Positions 33,594-44,644 of a stretch of DNA of 64,000 nt are shown here, piece after piece (positions within the stretch are counted from its first letter, which is position 1; each line of letters starts with the position of its first letter). The notes beneath the pieces are model-generated. The model was not told the origin of the DNA. It ran no database searches and saw only the letters and a program-made list of their open reading frames with translations. A program made the translations under genes and the position numbers. This stretch comes from Zygnema cylindricum. Its lineage: Eukaryota > Streptophyta > Zygnematophyceae > Zygnematales > Zygnemataceae. The stretch is taken from the NCBI GenBank assembly GCA_037447655.1, contig JBBHKE010002493.1, positions 62,001 to 126,000 of the forward strand. Reading direction: 5' to 3'.

Positions 33594-34509
33594 CTCCTAT
33601 CATTTTCTTATATACTTTTCTTTCAACTCGTACCAAATACATTTTTATTTTCCTTTTCTTCTTTCTTTTCTTCGCATAAAACTTTAAGTAAACAACCTCA
33701 TATTCAAATAGGTCTATTAGATGAGCTGAAATAAAAATTGCATCTTGTTGATCACACATTTTATTTAGCATCCCACTTTTCATAAATCCGAACAAAGATT
33801 TTATCCACCTCATCTCTTTTACATCCACACAAAATCCAATTTTCCTCTTGCAATTCAAATAGTCAGCCCCATCTCCAATCTGCAACACACACCCAGATGC
33901 TAACCCTTTTACAGGCACACCTTCATAGATGGCATCACTCCCATTAGTGATGTCAAAACTATTACCCGTCAAGTTTATCCTCAAATCAAGAGTCCCCACT
34001 AAGTTCCTCATAAAATCTACATCTTCCGAACTCATATTTTTATCCATGATAATTACCCCATTTTCTGAACTTTCCTCACTCTCTCCCACGGAGTTCTTTC
34101 CACTATCACTTTCTATTTTTTTTCCCAAAATATACTTCTCCTCCCCTAAACTTTTAATCAAATATTCCTCTTCTCCCGTATCTTTTAGAGCCCCCTTTAG
34201 ATTTACTTCTCCCCTTTCCTCGGAATCCGTTGAAGTCTCCCTTTCCAACCAGTTTTCTGTTTCCAAAATATCTATGAAACTATCCTGAATAATTTGAACT
34301 TCCTCAAGTTTCTCCTCTCTCTTTAATTCCCTTATACCTCCAAAAGCACACTGTTGCTTTCGTGGAATTTCTGTGTGCTTTTCTTTCATCCCTATGTTAC
34401 CGATGCGGAGAAGCTCCAAAAAATCTTCATCCTCGTTCTCCTCTTCCCCTTGTTCCTCCTTATCAACATTACAACTTCTAATTTCTTCTAAACTTGGACA
34501 CTCCGCCAT
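33430..34509 (-). CDS. E2: continuous Gag-end/RT-end/RNase H fusion of a non-autonomous copia
   Basis: A 359-residue frame without stops. It starts at the last part of the Gag zinc knuckle (Met-Ala-Glu-Cys) and passes through an acidic linker. It then resembles the RT end (Gly-Glu-Glu-Lys-Tyr-Ile-Leu-Gly, compare Gly-Glu-Ala-Lys-Tyr-Ile-Leu-Gly in other copies) and RNase H from Ser-Asp-Ala...Gly-Asp-Gly-Ala to the Val-Lys-Glu-x-x-Trp-x-Lys-Ser-Leu block. Protease, integrase and most of RT are absent. Key RNase H positions are changed, so enzymatic activity is unlikely. The frame runs past the polypurine tract (33594) into the LTR. Whether it is translated is unknown; the open frame may be due to selection or chance. 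Confidence 0.6.
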   Translation of the reverse strand: MAECPSLEEIRSCNVDKEEQGEEENEDEDFLELLRIGNIGMKEKHTEIPRKQQCAFGGIRELKREEKLEEVQIIQDSFIDILETENWLERETSTDSEERGEVNLKGALKDTGEEEYLIKSLGEEKYILGKKIESDSGKNSVGESEESSENGVIIMDKNMSSEDVDFMRNLVGTLDLRINLTGNSFDITNGSDAIYEGVPVKGLASGCVLQIGDGADYLNCKRKIGFCVDVKEMRWIKSLFGFMKSGMLNKMCDQQDAIFISAHLIDLFEYEVVYLKFYAKKRKKKRKIKMYLVRVERKVYKKMIGVLKCMYFLGLNKGKINEEEVSKSNLPLAPLYKPPHLSQSLKGRETTRAMAAHAA

Positions 34510-35500
34510 ATAGTGACCCGGCTCCCCACAAAAGAAGCAAACCCCTTTTCAAAGCTCCCCTTTCTTTTCCTCTCCCTCTCTTTCCACCAAAATTCCGATA
34601 AGGTTTACCTTTGTCTTTCTTCCTATCATCACGCTTCCGCTCGTCACCGCCGTTCCTCTCATCACGCTTCCACAGTCACCACCAGCTATTAGTGCATTCA
34701 CCCTGTTACTTCCCCTACGAAGCTCCAAAGTGCTTTCCCTCACAAGAATTATCCCCATGGTAATGCTCCAAGTCCATGAGGAGCCATCCATTTCTTGCAT
34801 ACGGTTAATGAAGTTTTTGGACTCATCTAGGTGTTTCATGATTAGTGTGTTAATCTTTCTCTCCTCAAATTCTACATATCCTCACTAGAAAGCTCAACAT
34901 ATAACGCAACAATATCATTGCAAAACTCTATCATGCTTCTGCCATTATAAACATAGGCCCCTATTTCCTGTTTTACTAAATGCTGCCTCTGTATAGTCTC
35001 ACTCTCATAAATCTGTCTTAGTGTTTCCCAAATTCCAAAAGACTTCGTAAGATATAAAAGAGTGATAGCTATAGACTTAGACACATTTCTAAGTATGAGA
35101 TGTTTTGCTATAGTGTTCTTATGCTCCCAAATTCTACAGTCAATTTCTTCAGTTTTAGTTATAACCCCTACAAGTAGGACCGTAGTCGAGAGCCTAGCTC
35201 CCCTCATCATAGGTGTTCCTTCTCTTTTCTCCCCTTTTCCCCCTTCGATGGCAATAATTTTCCCTTCACCTTCCGTTGCATCTGAAATCCGGTTGGTTTT
35301 CTGAAAGCCCCAGATGAATCTTTGAAGTGAGCTCCTCCAAAACCCGATGGCGGACATCTCACTTGTCCATAAATAATTTCCCATAAGTGTTTTTCGAAAA
35401 GCAATCCCTCCATCGTAAACTCCGAATAAGTGAAGTCTATTCCATCAAACATAGGCACCCTAGATGGTGAGACCATAACCTGAAACTCTGAGACCTCCAT
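34510..35500 (-). pseudogene. E2 gag
   Basis: It begins at ATG 35498-35500, inside the LTR, with Met-Glu-Val-Ser-Glu-Phe-Gln-Val-Met. It continues as 97- and 170-residue frames that overlap with a shift, then a 96-residue frame to 34549. Gag landmarks are Ala-Lys-His-Leu-Ile-Leu-Arg and Leu-Val-Lys-Gln-Glu-Ile. Several frameshifts and stops prevent a full Gag. Confidence 0.7.
35466..35480 (-). other. Half-tRNA primer-binding site of E2 (mutated)
   Basis: The plus strand reads ggtgagaccataacc against ggtgggcccataacc in the intact copies: two changes. It abuts the LTR end at 35481 and lies in the gag frame. Confidence 0.75.
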
Positions 35501-36144
35501 TGGTCTTTGGAGTAAGCAGCTCTCAAGAAACTTATCTATTTAGTGGTGACTCCAAGTTGATACATACCCAAATGATTGACCCATTGACAATCAGAACCCC
35601 AATACAACTTCACCCCTGTGAAATAAGACTTTCTCTGTGCTCTGTTCCACCACAGAATGCAAAGTTAGAATATGAGTTTTGAACACATTCACCCACTTTG
35701 ACTTTCCTTTAGAAATGCAGCCACCCTGGCAGGCAAAAACTTTGATCAACTACACCTCTGTGTAGCCCGGACTCCCTTGAGTCCGCAGCAAAAAAAATCA
35801 CTGAATTTGGTCAACCGAGATGAGTTGTAATTAAATGGCAGAGTTTGAATTTGGTCAACCGAGATGAGTTGTAATTAAATGGCAGAGTTTGCCTATTTAT
35901 ACAGTTGCTCTCTGGAGAGAGGCGACTACTTACCAAAACAAAAACCTAAGTCCTAAAACCCCTCTCTAAGCTCCCTAGTATTGAGGTACGGTCCAATTGT
36001 AAGACTATACGGTACATGAAAGTACAGGTACCGTCGTACTTTTTGTACGGTCCATGTACGATATCGCCACATTGTGACATTTGTCACATGCGAAATTATT
36101 ATCTTGCGTTTCAGAATTCCCGAAATCCTCCCGGATCCTGCCAC
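35481..36144 (-). repeat. E2 5' LTR, cut by the assembly gap
   Basis: It ends (minus sense) at 35481 with the ATG and six gag codons inside the LTR. It runs up through the cctctctaagctccctagta and ggtacggtccaat blocks to the N run. It contains a perfect 44-bp tandem duplication at 35803-35890. Confidence 0.75.
35803..35890. repeat. Perfect 44-bp tandem duplication
   Basis: Two identical 44-bp units start at 35803 and 35847, both with gaatttggtcaaccgagatg. Other LTR copies have one unit. Confidence 0.95.
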
Positions 36145-36154
36145 NNNNNNNNNN
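36145..36154. other. Assembly gap (10 N)
   Basis: Ten N bases. The sequence on the left is LTR and the sequence on the right is an internal-type region, so the join is uncertain. Confidence 1.
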
Positions 36155-37667
36155 ACTAACCTCCTTCGCATTACTTTCCTTGCCGCCACTGTTCGCCTTC
36201 GCACTACTCTTCTTCTTTTTGTTTCCATTTGGAATAGCCTTAAAACCACCTTTCTCTCCCTCTCCTTTTTTTTACCCTAGAAACTTTTTTTCCCAAACGA
36301 AGAAAACATCCCTCGGCCCAGTGATATACTTTCTCACAGGATCAAACCTTCTTTCATCTTCTACCTTACAACTACGCCTCCTTGTTTCCCTTCTCCTCTT
36401 GTTCCTACTTCTAAAAAACCTCGAAAAAGCATAGCCATTATATCCTCAATAATTTGAACTCCCTCAAGTTTCTCCTCTCTCTTTAATTCCCTTATACATC
36501 CAAAATCACACTGTTGCTTTCGTGGAATTTTTGTGTGCTTTTCTTTCTTCCCCATATTACCGATACGAAAAAGCTCCAAAAAATCTTCATCCTTGTTCTC
36601 CTCTTCCCTTTGTTCCTCCGCATCAACATTCCATCTTCTACTTTCTTCCAAACTAGGACACTCTTTCATATAGTGACCCGGCTCCCTACAAAAGAAGCAA
36701 ACCCTTTTTTTCAAAGATCCCATTTTTTTTCCTCTCCCTCTCTTTCCACCAAAATTCCGATAAGGTTTACCTTTGTTTTTCTTCTTCTCATCACGCTTCC
36801 GCTTGTCACCGCCGTTCCTTTCATTACGCTTCCTCCAATCACCACCAGCTGTTAGTGCATTCACCCTATTACTTCCCCTACGAAGCTCCAAAGTGCTTTC
36901 CCTCACAAGAATTATCCCTATGGTAATGCTCCAAGTCCTTGAAAAGCAATCTATTTTTTGCATACGGTTAATGATGTTTTCGTACTCATCTGGGAGTTTC
37001 ACGATTAGTTTGTTAATCTTTCTCTCCTCAGATTTTAGATATCCCGCACTAGCAAGCTCAATATGTAATGTAGCAACATTATTGCAAAACTCCATCATGC
37101 TATACCGCCTTTATAAACATATGCCCTTATTTCGTGTTTTACTAACTGCTGCATTTGTATAGTCTCACTCTTATAAATCTGGCGTAGTGTTTCCTAGATT
37201 TTTGAATACTTCGTTAGATTTAAAATAGTGATAACTATGGACTTAGACACATTTCTAAGTATAAGATGTTTTGCTATAGTGTTCTTATACTCCCAAATTC
37301 TATTGTCTGTTTCTTCTGTTTTAGTTATAACCCCTACAAGTGGGACCGTAGCCGAGAGCCTAGCTCCCCTCTTTAAAGGTCTTCCTTTTCTTTTCTCCTC
37401 TTTTTCCCCTTCCATGGCAATGATTTTCCCTTCACTTTCCATTGCATCTGAAATTCAGTTGGTTTTATGGGAAGCCCCAGATGAATCTCTGTAGTGAGCT
37501 CCACCAAAGCACGGTGGCAGACACCTCACTTGTCCCGAAATAATTCCCTATAAGTGCTTTTCGAAAAGCAATTCTTCCATCATAAACTCCCAATAAGTGA
37601 AGTCTTTTCCATCAAACATAGGCACCATAGATGGTGGGCCCATAACCTGAAACTTTGAGACCTCCAT
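36155..37667 (-). pseudogene. E3 gag and truncated internal region
   Basis: gag starts at ATG 37665-37667, inside the LTR. Frames at 37442-37194 and 37098-36361 give the Gag body and a CCHC knuckle (Cys-Phe-Phe-Cys...His-Tyr-Met-Lys-Glu-Cys) in a 245-residue open stretch, then the same acidic linker as in E2. Positions 36155-36360 encode a Lys/Ser-rich stretch without a recognisable pol domain. E3 is very close to E2 and shares its deletion of protease to RT as far as visible. Confidence 0.7.
37633..37647 (-). other. Half-tRNA primer-binding site of E3
   Basis: Plus strand ggtgggcccataacc, identical to the anticodon-arm side of plant initiator tRNA-Met. It abuts the LTR at 37648. Confidence 0.85.
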
Positions 37668-37940
37668 TGGTCCTCAAAGTTGGCAGCTCTCAAGAAGCTT
37701 ATGTAGTAAGTGCCGACTCCAAGTTGATACAAACCCAAATGATTGACCCCTTGACAATCAAAACTCCAATACAACCTCACCCCTGTGAAATAAGACTTTC
37801 CCTGTGCTTAGTTCCACCACAAAATGGAAAGTTAGAATATAAGTATTAAACAAATTCACCCCATTGACTTTCTCTTAGAAATGCAGACAACTTGGCAAGC
37901 AAAAACTCTGACCGACTACACCCCTATGTAGCCTGCACTC
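37648..37940 (-). repeat. E3 5' LTR, first part, interrupted by E4
   Basis: It matches the E2 5' LTR (for example ctccaagttgatac and aaatgattgacc) up to tgtagcctgcactc, where the 3' LTR end of E4 begins. The rest is displaced beyond the nested insertions and is not in the window. Confidence 0.75.
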
Positions 37941-38946
37941 TGCAATTCTGTGTCCTCCTTTGGACCACAGAATATAAGGAAACCTCTAGATAATATTTAA
38001 CTAACCCACTTCTAGCCACAACCACTTCTGTCCAGGAAGGCAAAATGACAATTTGACTGCACCTTTATGCAGCTTGGACTCCCGTGAGTCCGTAGCAAAA
38101 AGAATCACTGAAAACGGCCTACCATCGGACAAGTTATGAGCCAGCAAAAATGCCAATTTATACAAAGCTCTATTAGAGAGAGGTGACTATCTACCAAAAT
38201 TTCCTAAGTCCTTAACCTCTCACACAACCCCTATCTACTGAAGTACGAACCAATCATATTAATGTAAAGTACATAAAGGTACTACGGCCGATGTCTTTTC
38301 TGTACGGCTGGTGTACGACAAGGCTGTTGAGTGGACGCGTGTCACTTTTCCACTCGTTTGTATATTCTCCCGAATTCTCGCGACCGAATGTCATCCTTCC
38401 ACGCGGCTCCACGTCATGCCACGTCCATAAAATCCAAAGTGACCATTTCGCGATCTCAGCGATGATGTGCGCCGTCGGATTAAATCCGACATTGAATGTC
38501 GATTGTTTAAAACAAATGTCCGTTTCATTTGTTTCGTGCGAAATGACGTTCGCACTAAACCTTAAGAAGTTCTATGTTTGTTCGTCCATATTACAGTTAA
38601 ATGGTTTCTGTATTATACAATAGTTTTAATACAAATAAAACACTATATCTCCTAACGGACTTCTACGACAGACTAGTTAGAGCTAACGGCTACGCCGCGC
38701 TCTGCCGGTCGGGGGTTCGGGTCTTGCCGGACTCAACCTTTTGTTGAGAGTGATTTAAGTCACTCTTTAGTCCTTCCTATGGAGCTGAGGCAGCCATGGC
38801 TCTATCGCTCTCTCTCTCCTTCAGTGATTACAACAAGTATGGGGGCAAAAGAGAAGAGATGGAGGTAGGCTGCTTACATTTTCTTAATATGTTTCCGCTA
38901 TTAGTTTTAGACCTAGAAAATACAACAAAAACTACTTATTTCAACA
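37941..38946 (-). repeat. E4 3' LTR
   Basis: 1,006 bp. In minus sense it starts TGTTGAAATAAG after polypurine aataagggcag and ends GAATTGCA. The final 20 bases are the gag-start segment, with the ATG changed to AAG. It matches the partial 5' LTR at 43291-43635. A tRNA-like segment with B-box gggttcgggtc lies at 38669-38731. Confidence 0.85.
38669..38731 (+). other. tRNA-like segment in the E4 LTR
   Basis: ctagttagagctaacgg resembles a D arm and cgggggttcgggtcttgccgg a T arm with a B-box-like core (gggttcgggtc). It is antisense to the LTR and not a complete tRNA. It matches 32608-32672. Confidence 0.5.
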
Positions 38947-40860
38947 CTGCCCTTATTTTCTAGTCTAATTTTAACTTTTCTTTTAATCCAAAATTTTCCC
39001 TACAATATTTTAACTTTGGAGAGGGCACAGGTTTGGTCATTATGTCAGCCACCATTTCTTCATCAGATCTATATACAAGATTCACTATTTTATTCTCAAC
39101 TTTTTCTCTTACAAAACTTAATCTTATGTCCATATGTTTAGCCTTAAAATGATGTTTTGGATTGGCTGCAATTGCTATGGTCGCTTGATTATCACAAAAC
39201 ACTTCATGCACTCCCTCCTTTATATACCCCAGTTTTTGCAGCAAGGACTTGACCCACATCAACTCTTTCACAGCAGAACAAGAGGCCATGTACTCAACCT
39301 CTATAGTGGACTGATCAACCACCTTTTGTTGCTTATTGCTCCAACAACAAGCACCCTCCCCAACATACAACACATACCCAGAAGTGCATCGTCTCATTGG
39401 TGCGTCCCCATAACTGACATCACTCCAAGTAGTGATGTTAGTGTGCTCCCATCCCAAATGCAACCATAACTATATGGTTCCCACCAGATATCTCATGACT
39501 CTCTTGGCTGCCTCCCAATCTCTCTTCCTAAGATCATTAAGACTCCTACTGAGTACTCTAACTGCTGCCGTTATGTTCGGCCTGGTACAGTTCATCAAGT
39601 AGATCAAACTTCCTATGACCTGTCTATAAGGGATATATTTCATAAACTCTCTCTATCCTCTGGACTCATGTGATTGTCTAAGATCCTCACTCCTCTTTGT
39701 ACACTCCTATAACTTACTTTTTTCAAGTCCATGGGAGTGGTACAACTGTTAGAATTTTCCATCTAGAATTTCTCAAGCATATTACCTATTGCTTCTTTCT
39801 GAGTAAGTCTGATAATCTTCTTCTCCCTATCTTTCTCCATTTGTATCCCCAAAATATATTTTGCCTCCCCTAAATCCTTCATATCAAATCTGACCCTAAG
39901 ATCTTTCAGCCTATTGATCTTCTCTAAAGACTTACTCAACACAAGCAGATCATCCACATAAATTGCAATAAAAATGACACCATTCTCATTTTCAAACATA
40001 TAGATAGAATGGTCAAAGCTGATCCGGATATATCCCAGATCAAGGAGAAACTCATCTAGTTTCTTATTTGACTATCGGGGAGCCTGCTTTAGTCCATATA
40101 AGGATTTTATGAGTCTCCAGACTTTGCTCTCTTATCCTTGTTCCACGAACACCTCGGGTTGCCTTATGAAAATATATTCCTCTAACTCACCATTAAGAAA
40201 AGCTGTCTTAATGTCCATTTGGTGGATTTCCATGTCTTCCGCTGCTGCCATACTGAGGAGAATCGTTACTGAGGGGAATCGAACAACTGTAGCAAAGGTC
40301 TCCTCAAAGTCAATCCCCTCTTTTTGAGTCAACCCCTTCGCTACCAATCGAGCCTTATATCTGTAAATGGTATTATCTGGGTTTTGTTTTAGTTTAGAGA
40401 CCTATTTACACTCAATAGGTTTTCTATTTGGAGGACAATCCGCTAATTCCCAAGTATTTGCTTCCATGATAGAAGCCATCTCATCATTTATGGCTCTAAT
40501 CCATCTTTCTTTCTCTAGACTATTCACTGCCTCTGAGTAAGACTGAGGCTCATATGGGTGAGATAGCTTAGTTACCTTATGAGCCGTTTGTTTTTTTTCT
40601 ATCATTTTGTTGCTCCTCCTTCCTCCCTCAAACTCTGAAGCTGAAATAGATGGAAGTCTTGGATTTCTTCTCACTGTCTCATCGCCTCCCCTGTCCATGG
40701 AAGTCGGTTCCTGTCCTGCTTCTTCTATCTCCTCGAAGTCCATAGGAGTATGTGAGGTTTCCGGTGAGTCTCCTGTATCTTGGATCTCCCGTGAATCTGC
40801 AATCACGGTTTCACTCATGTTGCTTTCGAGAACGACCAAGTTCTCCTCACTGTCAGACTC
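38947..40860 (-). pseudogene. E4 reverse transcriptase and RNase H
   Basis: The RT frames run 40839-40402 (linker, Ala-Ser-Ile-Met-Glu-Ala-Asn-Thr-Trp-Glu-Leu), 40347-40132 (Lys-Gly-Leu-Thr-Gln-Lys-Glu-Gly, Met-Asp-Ile-Lys-Thr-Ala-Phe-Leu-Asn-Gly) and 39999-39763 (Tyr-Val-Asp-Asp box; Gly-Glu-Ala-Lys-Tyr-Ile-Leu-Gly). RNase H is at 39463-38960 with Ser-Asp-Val-Ser-Tyr-Gly-Asp and Val-Glu-Tyr-Met-Ala. Stops and frameshifts separate the blocks. E4 keeps all pol domains and is the most complete of the minus-strand copies. Confidence 0.85.
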
Positions 40861-41985
40861 AATTCAGATTCTTATCTTCTTTGTATATTTGAAGGGGTCA
40901 AATGACTTCCCTTTATCCATGACAACTAAGTGTTTGACCAGAATGATATCTTTCTGGGCTAAGTCATAGACTCTATATCCCTTAACATCCTCATCATATC
41001 CCACAAAGTATCCAAGTTTTCCCTTAGCATCTACTTTCTAGTTTTTCCTATCCGTGTCAAGACTGTAAACTTGGCTATCGAACACTTTAAGGTGTGAGAT
41101 ATCTCGTTTCTTTCCAACCCATCTCTCATAAGGTGTCACTCCCTTTATAGCTGAGGTAAGGACTCTATTCTTAATGTAGTTGGCACAATTCATTGCTTCT
41201 GCCCAAAATTTCTTTCGTATTTTCTTGTCTGCCAACATACTGCATACACTATCCCCTAGAGTTCGATTCAACCTCTCAGTTACCCCATTTTGTTCCGGGT
41301 TATATGGTACAGTTTTCTGGTGTTGCACTCACTCATCTCTCAGATAGTCCTCAAACTGGTTAGAGGTATATTCCCCCCCATTATCACTCGTTATCCTCTT
41401 AATGGGTGTTTCATGCAACTTCTCATTTGAACCTTTATATTTTTTGAAGTAAGTTGATGCTTCAGACTTTGTTTTCAGAAAGTAGACTCTCGAGTATCTA
41501 GACCAGTCATCGGTAATTGTTAGCATAAACCTCTTTCCTCCAACCGAAGGTACTTTTGCTGGTCCCCAAATATCTGTGTGGACCAAGTCTAACACTTTCT
41601 CACCTTTATACGTGGCGGCTTTGGGAAAGGGAAGTCTGTGAGCCTTACCTTGAGCACAACCACTACAATCATCCATCATTTCATTATGCGCAAACTGAAT
41701 GCCTTTTACTACCCCAAGCTTTTTCATTTCCCTTAACCTATCAAAATGCACATGCCCCAATTGCTTATGCTAAATCATCAACTTAGGAACACCAACATAA
41801 TTAGCATTCTTCTTTTCATTACTCTGGTTAAGCCTAAACATTCCTTGGCTACCCTTATCTGCCGTGAAATAAACTTCATCCCTATACTTAGCTTTAAAGA
41901 CCTCTTTTCTAGTGAAGGTATCAAACTCTTTGTCATCTAGCACAGACGTAGAGACAAGATTTTTACTCAGCTGAGGAATGTAGAG
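40861..41985 (-). pseudogene. E4 integrase
   Basis: Frames 41760-41329 and 41328-41038 abut at an in-frame stop. They carry Gly-His-Val-His-Phe-Asp-Arg-Leu, the Cys-Ser-Gly-Cys zinc part, core Val-His-Thr-Asp-Ile-Trp-Gly, Ser-Asp-Asn-Gly-Gly-Glu-Tyr, and Asn-Gly-Val-Thr-Glu-Arg-Leu-Asn, so the DDE residues are all present. The first His of the HHCC region is separated by a stop near 41771. Confidence 0.85.
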
Positions 41986-41991
41986 TACATC

Positions 41992-42387
41992 TCAGAATGT
42001 AAGTATAGTATTCTTACCCTCCACTAAGACTTTCAGATCTACTGATCCCACTAGATCTCTAGTAACCACTCTCTCATCCCCATACTCTATTTGTACAGTA
42101 GGGATCTTTCTTAACTTAGTGAAGAGTTCTTTATCACGACACATATGCATGGATGCACCTGAGTCGATAATCCATCCTTCTTGTGGACCTTCCCGAATTG
42201 CTCCAAAGGCACACTTCTGTCTCCGAGGGATCTCCTTCTCCTCCATGTTCTCTTCAAGAAAAAGCTCCCCATCCTCCTCAGAGGACTCATCCTCGGTTTC
42301 TCTTGTCACTTTTGTAACCACAAGTGCCTTTTTTTTCCCTCCGGAATAACCCCTTCCACTGTTCTCTTGGAGCCTCAGCTCCGACAA
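41992..42387 (-). pseudogene. E4 protease
   Basis: A 131-residue open stretch that begins after the Gag knuckle (Cys-His-Phe-Cys...His-Phe-Ile-Ala-Asp-Cys just upstream, ~42395-42435), passes an acidic linker and has the intact active site Trp-Ile-Ile-Asp-Ser-Gly-Ala-Ser near 42160. It cleaves the Gag-Pol polyprotein in active elements. Confidence 0.8.
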
Positions 42388-43310
42388 CTTAACACAATCT
42401 GCGATAAAGTGTCCCGACTTTTTGCAAAAATGACAAAGACCCTTAGGGGGCCTCTGTCCCCCAGAATGATCTTTTTCCCTTTTGAAAGGTTTCTTCGGGT
42501 CCTTCCCCCATCTGTCCCCTCGTGTTGCTAGAGCTTAAATGCTTTTCCCTCCTCTCCTAATCTCTATTGTGTTTTCCTGCACAAGTATCATCTCGACCAC
42601 TATGTTCCATTTCCATGAACTATCAGGCATTTCCTGTACTCAATACACTATGTTCTCGAACTCATCTGGTAACTTCAATATAAGAGTGTTAACTTTCATT
42701 TTCATTGTACCTGTCCACCCGGCACTTTCCATCTCCATATACAAACAAGAAAGATCATTAGAGTAATCTAACATCTTTTCTCCTTTCTAAGTGTAACTCA
42801 TTAGCTTTTGTTCAGCCAATTGGAGCTCGTGAATAGTTCTAGCTCTATAAATCTCCACCAAACTCACCCACAACTCCTCGGCCTTGTAAATGTGAAGATC
42901 AGGAGTGGCGAAAGCTTGAGTGAGGTGCTTTAGAATAAAGTTTTTGGCAGCCATGTTTACATCCTCCCACATTTGAGTATCCTTCTCCGCGGTCTTTACG
43001 GTCGCCGCTCCCTATACTGTGGCAATAGGAGTGAGGGGTATCTCCTTCCCTTTCCTTTTTTCGGACACCTTGCTGTCCCCATCATCTGCCTCCTTCGCTA
43101 AGGCAGCCGTTGCTGTTGGAAACCTTACTCCTCCAAATCTTGGTGTTGTTCCCGAAGGTGGACGTTTCAATTGTCCACTAACGATACCCCAGTATCGTTT
43201 TTCATAGACAAAGCTCCCATCATCATGGCTTCCCAATAGATGAACCCAGATCCATTGAAGGTGGGCACCCTAGAGGGTGGGCCCATAACCTGCAATTCTG
43301 TGTCCTCCAT
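42388..43310 (-). pseudogene. E4 gag
   Basis: The start is ATG 43308-43310, inside the LTR end (Met-Glu-Asp-Thr-Glu-Leu-Gln-Val-Met-Gly-Pro-Pro). The body frames are 43236-43012 and 42972-42787, with Ala-Lys-Asn-Phe-Ile-Leu-Lys and Leu-Gln-Leu-Ala-Glu-Gln-Lys-Leu. The frame is broken near 43010 and 42780. The C-terminal CCHC knuckle precedes the protease. Confidence 0.8.
43276..43290 (-). other. Half-tRNA primer-binding site of E4
   Basis: Plus strand ggtgggcccataacc, a 15-base exact match to the anticodon-arm side of plant initiator tRNA-Met. It directly abuts the LTR end (43291) and encodes part of Gag. Confidence 0.88.
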
Positions 43311-43635
43311 TGGACCACAGAATACAGGAAGCCTCCACATAATATTTAACTAACCCACTTCTAGCCACAACCACTGCTGTCTAAGAAGGCAAAATGACAA
43401 TTTGACAACACCCTTATGGAGCCTAGACTCCCTTGAGTCCGTAGCAAAAAGAATCACTGAAAACGGCCAACCAACCGATAAGTTATGAGCCAGCAAAAAT
43501 GCCAATTTGTACAAAGCTCTCTTAGAGAGAGGTGACAATCTATCAAAATTTCCTAAGTCCTAAACCTCTCTCACAACCCCTATCTACTGAAGTACGAACC
43601 AATCATATTACTGTAAAGTATATAAAGGTCCTACG
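43291..43635 (-). repeat. E4 5' LTR, interrupted by E5
   Basis: It matches the E4 3' LTR up to ataaaggt.ctacg and then stops where the family-B LTR of E5 begins. The remainder lies beyond the window. Confidence 0.85.
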
Positions 43636-44644
43636 TGTTGATTTGAGGCAGCTGGTGCCACTGAAGAAGATGAAAAAGCACCAGCAGTTGCCGTGTTAAT
43701 CAATTGTGCAAAGAGGAAGCCCTCACGAAATCCCACAAACAACCAACTTCACAATGAAGCCCCAAAGCAAACCAAACACACCATAGGTCTACAAGATTTC
43801 CACAATATAGAATATACACTAAAGAAACCACATGCAGAATTTCACAAAGTTTTGCCAAAAGATCACAATGATCTTATAATTCAAACACACCCAAAAACTG
43901 CTTCGCAGTTTTCCTACACAACAATCCTACTTTTCATAAAGTAATCTAAGTCCTATATATACAAGTGAGCCTACAGTTGATCAGACGGTACTACAACTAG
44001 CGTGGTCAATTGGTACACTACTCTTCATTAACAAAATCCCACCGTCGAATGCACATAATTATTTACACCAATCGGACAGCTACTATAAATGAAATAGTAC
44101 GCGGTTAAAGTTTGTCCGCTCAAATGACGGTACAGTCAATACTTCTCTTCAAAAATGACGGCGGACTTTGTCCGCTTTCCACGTATTCTTTCATCACCAA
44201 AGATGAACCTCCACGTGTAACTTTGGTCCTCAAATGTAACTGAACTTTTTCAAAGAACAACCAAACTTGACTTACTCACGGACCCACACGTGTGCTTGAA
44301 GTGCACCGAATATGTGTACTCCCTTTCGAGTTACATACTCACTAAATCATGTCCCCGTCAAATTTATCTTCACAAAAACTGACTCATATTCAGAACACCT
44401 TTCTTGTGCAGACTGCTATAGCTGCTATGACTTTGCTACGACTGCTATGACGACTATGACTGCTATGATCTGTCAGCGCAACTGTGATTTTAGAGCAGCG
44501 CAGCTGCGATGTCAGATCAGAGCAGCATAGCAGCACAGCAACAAATGTAGAGTGCTCAAGGTTTCTTGCTGCGATGTCAGACTTAGCGCAGCATGGCAGC
44601 ATAGCAGCAAGATATATAGAGGACTCTAGGTTTCCAAAACAACA
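43636..44644 (-). repeat. E5 3' LTR (family B)
   Basis: 1,009 bp with matching ends TGTTG...CAACA, between E4 LTR sequence and E5 RNase H. The polypurine tract aaaggtttaggggag lies just outside at 44645-44659. It contains short repeats of gctatgact (44411-44467) and gctgcgatgtcaga (44500-44620). It is a different family from the other LTRs, although the nearby aagtcctatatat block looks distantly related. No gag-start segment is seen at its end. Confidence 0.8.

Noticed and set aside
33929-34288. 119-residue plus-strand frame
   Set aside because: It is the shadow of the E2 minus-strand frame.
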